Positions 32,966 to 35,159 of a DNA stretch of 35,159 bases are shown here, piece by piece. This DNA comes from Chthoniobacterales bacterium (GTDB lineage Bacteria > Verrucomicrobiota > Verrucomicrobiia > Chthoniobacterales > JACTMZ01). The position numbers and the translations under genes were made by a program. The notes beneath the pieces are model-generated. The model searched no databases and was not told the origin of the DNA. It was given only the letters and a program-made list of their open reading frames with translations. How positions within the stretch are numbered: position 1 is the first letter of the stretch; each line of letters begins with the position of its first letter. The stretch is from positions 1 to 35,159 of the forward strand of contig JAJTYZ010000119.1 of the NCBI GenBank assembly GCA_021463515.1, given 5' to 3'.

Positions 32966-33991
32966 ACACGGTATAACGAGGAGACACGCAGGAGGGTGCT
33001 CGCAGCGGCAAAAGAGCTGCGCTATCGTCCGCATCGAGCAGCACAATTAATGCGGAGATCGCAGAGCAATCTTATAGGAATCATACATTTTGGAGCAGGG
33101 TTAGAAGCGGCTGATAAGGCCAACATGCTACTTGCGCAGGAGCTAAATGCAGCAGGGTTTGACTATGTAGCGATGGATATGAATTGGCAAGGTGGCGGTG
33201 TCGAGCGTGCTATTGAAGAATTAGTACAGGCCCGCGTGGAAGGAGTATTGATTTCCCATATTCAAGAAGTTCTTGAAGACAGGCATATTGAAATATTACT
33301 TCACGCGGGCATTCCGGTGGTATCCATCAATGGAGAGCGCCGCAAAAATGTTTCCCTTATCTGCGATAACATTACCAAGGCTTTTTCCCAATTAACATCT
33401 CATTTGCTGGCGCAGGGTCATCGGCATATTCTTCAAATTCTACCGCAGGTTGGGAAAGAGGCATACCGCAGTAGTTTGAGAGCATGGGGAGAACGGAAAA
33501 ACGGATTCGTCACAGCGATTTCCACTTTAGGTCGTTGGAAGGAGGCTGCGGAGGTGAGTTTTTCCATGAATTTATTTGAGGGAGAAGAAATTTTGGGTGT
33601 CACAATGTACCAAAACCCTCGTGCTTATGAAATGCTGAAGCGCCCGGTTTATCATTTTTGCAAGCGCCTTTGTGCTTCCGGCTTTCGACCTGATGCGCTG
33701 GTTTGCTCAAATGATGCTTATGCCATTGAGGCTATCATGGCTGCACTGGAAATGGGGTTAAGTATTCCGGAAGATTTAGCGGTGACAGGCTACGACAACG
33801 ATCGCATCGGTGAATTTCCAATCTTAGGTATTACTACGGCGGAGCAAGACTTGAAAGGCATCTGCGCGGCAGGAGTGCAAACACTTATCAAACACCGAGA
33901 AAATCCAAGCTTGCCAGCGACAACCCAAACTTTTGACTCCGAACTCATCCTACGCACCTCGTGCGGACGTACCACCCCTTTACTAGCGTGA
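32864..33991 (+). CDS. LacI/GalR-family transcriptional regulator
   Basis: A 375-aa regulator. The helix-turn-helix is at about residues 8-28 (TTQKDIAEACLVSRATVGAI), followed by hinge RRRVLAAAKELRYRPHRAAQLMR and a periplasmic-binding-protein-like effector domain (NLIGIIHFG, VEGVLISHI, PVVSINGERR, DALVCSNDAYAIEAIMAALEMGLSIPEDLAVTGYDND in two blocks). The effector is unknown but should be a sugar or derivative. GTG 32864 is the only normal start codon between the in-frame TAA at 32840 and the helix-turn-helix. Likely targets are its own promoter and the DUF4091/TPR operon, both next to the same palindrome. Confidence 0.9.
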   Translation: MFNRNSITTQKDIAEACLVSRATVGAILAGGKAATRYNEETRRRVLAAAKELRYRPHRAAQLMRRSQSNLIGIIHFGAGLEAADKANMLLAQELNAAGFDYVAMDMNWQGGGVERAIEELVQARVEGVLISHIQEVLEDRHIEILLHAGIPVVSINGERRKNVSLICDNITKAFSQLTSHLLAQGHRHILQILPQVGKEAYRSSLRAWGERKNGFVTAISTLGRWKEAAEVSFSMNLFEGEEILGVTMYQNPRAYEMLKRPVYHFCKRLCASGFRPDALVCSNDAYAIEAIMAALEMGLSIPEDLAVTGYDNDRIGEFPILGITTAEQDLKGICAAGVQTLIKHRENPSLPATTQTFDSELILRTSCGRTTPLLA

Positions 33992-33996
33992 AAATT

Positions 33997-34764
33997 ATGA
34001 ACCCTTCATTCAGCCTTAGCTTATGGTGCCTTGTTACCTTGATCAGCACGGCAGTCATCCACGCAGAGCCTCCGGCTTCCAGCGATACGATCGTCATGGC
34101 ATTTACCATCCCGCCTTTTGCGGAAGAGGGAACTGTGGCCGGGATTGAGGACTGGGAGATGATTTCGTCGGGCTTAGGAAAGCCAGAGTTAGCTCTGGTG
34201 CGGAGTTTTAAAGATTCTCAGACGGGCCTGCTTTTAAAAACCTACGGCATTCAAAGACTACTACCGAATCGCCAAGAAGGTCGAGTCACCATGACCACGG
34301 TGGTGCAGTTTGGTATGGTGTCGGACAAGGGGACGCCATCCAACTTTACGTTCATGCCGATTGTGGGTGTCGGAGTGGGTGCGGCTCCATTTGGATTTGA
34401 CAATTCGGACGCCTCCAATCCGGAATCAGGAGGTTTTTTTTATACAGAAAAAATACTTGATGAAAATGATCAGGTGATCCAAAAACACGTCCATTTGTTA
34501 CCACGGGAGGCGGCCTACGAGGGAGCAAAATACACACTTGTTTTGGATATGGATTTGGATGAACGAACTTACGTCCTTACTATCACAGGTAAAGATGCAA
34601 GTGGCCAACCGATTAAGGTTCAGTCTGAAAAAATTTCTATGGAAGCACCAGGTCGCAGCAGTGCAGGAAATCAATTTTTGACCGGAATCCGCCTGGCTTC
34701 GAGCATGCCCGCCAATACCGAGTTTTTTGTCGAATCCATCACTTTTGCCCCAACCGCTCCTTAA
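33997..34764 (+). CDS. Secreted protein of unknown function
   Basis: A 255-aa protein with signal peptide (SLSLWCLVTLISTAVIHAEPP). The mature part is beta-rich (VTMTTVVQFGMVSDKG; FFYTEKILDENDQVIQKHVHLL; KYTLVLDMDLDERTYVLTITG), resembling a concanavalin-like or carbohydrate-binding sandwich; no family is certain. ATG 33997 is preferred over upstream in-frame codons because it starts the signal peptide and lies 5 bp after the regulator stop. The prepilin-type gene follows after 1 bp, so the three genes look like one operon. Confidence 0.65.
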   Translation: MNPSFSLSLWCLVTLISTAVIHAEPPASSDTIVMAFTIPPFAEEGTVAGIEDWEMISSGLGKPELALVRSFKDSQTGLLLKTYGIQRLLPNRQEGRVTMTTVVQFGMVSDKGTPSNFTFMPIVGVGVGAAPFGFDNSDASNPESGGFFYTEKILDENDQVIQKHVHLLPREAAYEGAKYTLVLDMDLDERTYVLTITGKDASGQPIKVQSEKISMEAPGRSSAGNQFLTGIRLASSMPANTEFFVESITFAPTAP

Positions 34765-34765
34765 A

Positions 34766-35159
34766 ATGCGAATGCTCTTCCCCATTATAAAATCCAAATC
34801 TAAGAAAGGTGCTTTCACGTTAATAGAGCTACTCGTGGTTTGTGTTGTTATTCTCATTCTGGCAGCCCTGATTTTTCCGGCCATAAAAGCCTTTCAAGAG
34901 CGGGCCGAAGGAGCGATCTGCGCAAATAACATGCGTCAACTGGGCACCGCCCTTTTCGCTTGGCGCCTCGATCACAGCGGATGGTTCCCGCCAGGTTATC
35001 CTGTCGCACCCACGAAAATCACGGGAGCCAACGTGCAACCCGGTGCTGAATTGCAACCCGGAATAAGTGAAATTCGATTTAGCCCGCATAAATCACCAAG
35101 GAGTACATTTTCGGAAAATATGGAAATCTCGGCGCGAATTATCAAGACGGTGCGCACAC
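34766..35159 (+). CDS. Prepilin-type N-terminal methylation protein (cut by window end)
   Basis: ATG 34766 reads through a basic leader to KKGAFTLIELLVVCVVILILAALIFPAI, a type IV pilin/type II secretion-like signal with its long hydrophobic helix. NNMRQLGTALFAWRLDHSGWFPPGY is typical of the many pseudopilin-like exported proteins of Verrucomicrobiota, Planctomycetota and Lentisphaerota. After about 35090 the frame looks unnatural, while the +2 frame reads KEYIFGKYGNLGANYQDGAH; a frameshift is likely. The gene continues beyond 35159. Confidence 0.8.
   Translation, partial: MRMLFPIIKSKSKKGAFTLIELLVVCVVILILAALIFPAIKAFQERAEGAICANNMRQLGTALFAWRLDHSGWFPPGYPVAPTKITGANVQPGAELQPGISEIRFSPHKSPRSTFSENMEISARIIKTVRT

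Overview
The window reads as chromosomal DNA of a Verrucomicrobiota-type bacterium (Opitutae-like is my best guess). The evidence is indirect: a eukaryote-type UDP-glucose pyrophosphorylase, a prepilin-type protein beginning GAFTLIELLVV, a secreted DUF4091 protein paired with a TPR/CBM9-like protein, a helical-repeat/PDZ exported protein of a type common in that phylum, and a rod-shape SEDS protein. No rRNA or tRNA gene was recognised.

1-5576: the distal part of a Mu-like transposable element, all on the + strand: the catalytic C-terminal part of a Mu-type transposase (5' end outside the window), a MuB-like AAA+ ATPase, seven small proteins (57-168 aa, one membrane-anchored), a minimal polymerase-X-like nucleotidyltransferase and a frameshifted last ORF. 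No late phage genes follow. The strand is extremely C/A-rich and G-poor. Most early genes are preceded not by a Shine-Dalgarno but by ACCAA-type repeats, which also run into the coding sequence. A second repeat family (GTCCGTC-type) sits at gene 3' ends. A duplicated 16-mer beyond the last ORF may mark the transposase-binding right end.

5577-24584: core chromosome. A compact - strand operon (GYF-like protein, tlyA, nadK, PTS-IIA-like, OppF-like ATPase, rodA, secreted protein) has several ATGA stop/start overlaps. It is followed by a divergent pair, an acyl-CoA synthetase (-) and an acetyl-CoA hydrolase/CoA-transferase (+), with a terminator-like hairpin in the synthetase leader. Then come a PDZ protein, an apparently acquired AAA_14/DUF4143 ATPase behind an inverted repeat, a DUF6788-like protein, a second - strand operon (hisS, aspS, UDP-glucose pyrophosphorylase, AEC transporter) and divergent recF.

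24585-26943: a gene graveyard: IS3-type transposase remnant, then 3' pieces of pbpC-, baiN/yhiN- and fic-like genes, ending in a 34-codon stub of a LacI-family gene.

27043-35159: an island of secreted proteins (DUF4091; TPR plus CBM9-like), a DUF4160/DUF2442 pair, an IS630-like scrap, a MITE/REP-like element, a full LacI-family regulator, a secreted protein and a prepilin-type protein cut by the window end. The graveyard end (baiN tail, fic tail, lacI start) is duplicated as a diverged direct repeat on both sides of this island. Both copies hold the same perfect 20-bp palindrome, which is the best candidate operator of the LacI-type regulator and contains its GTG start.
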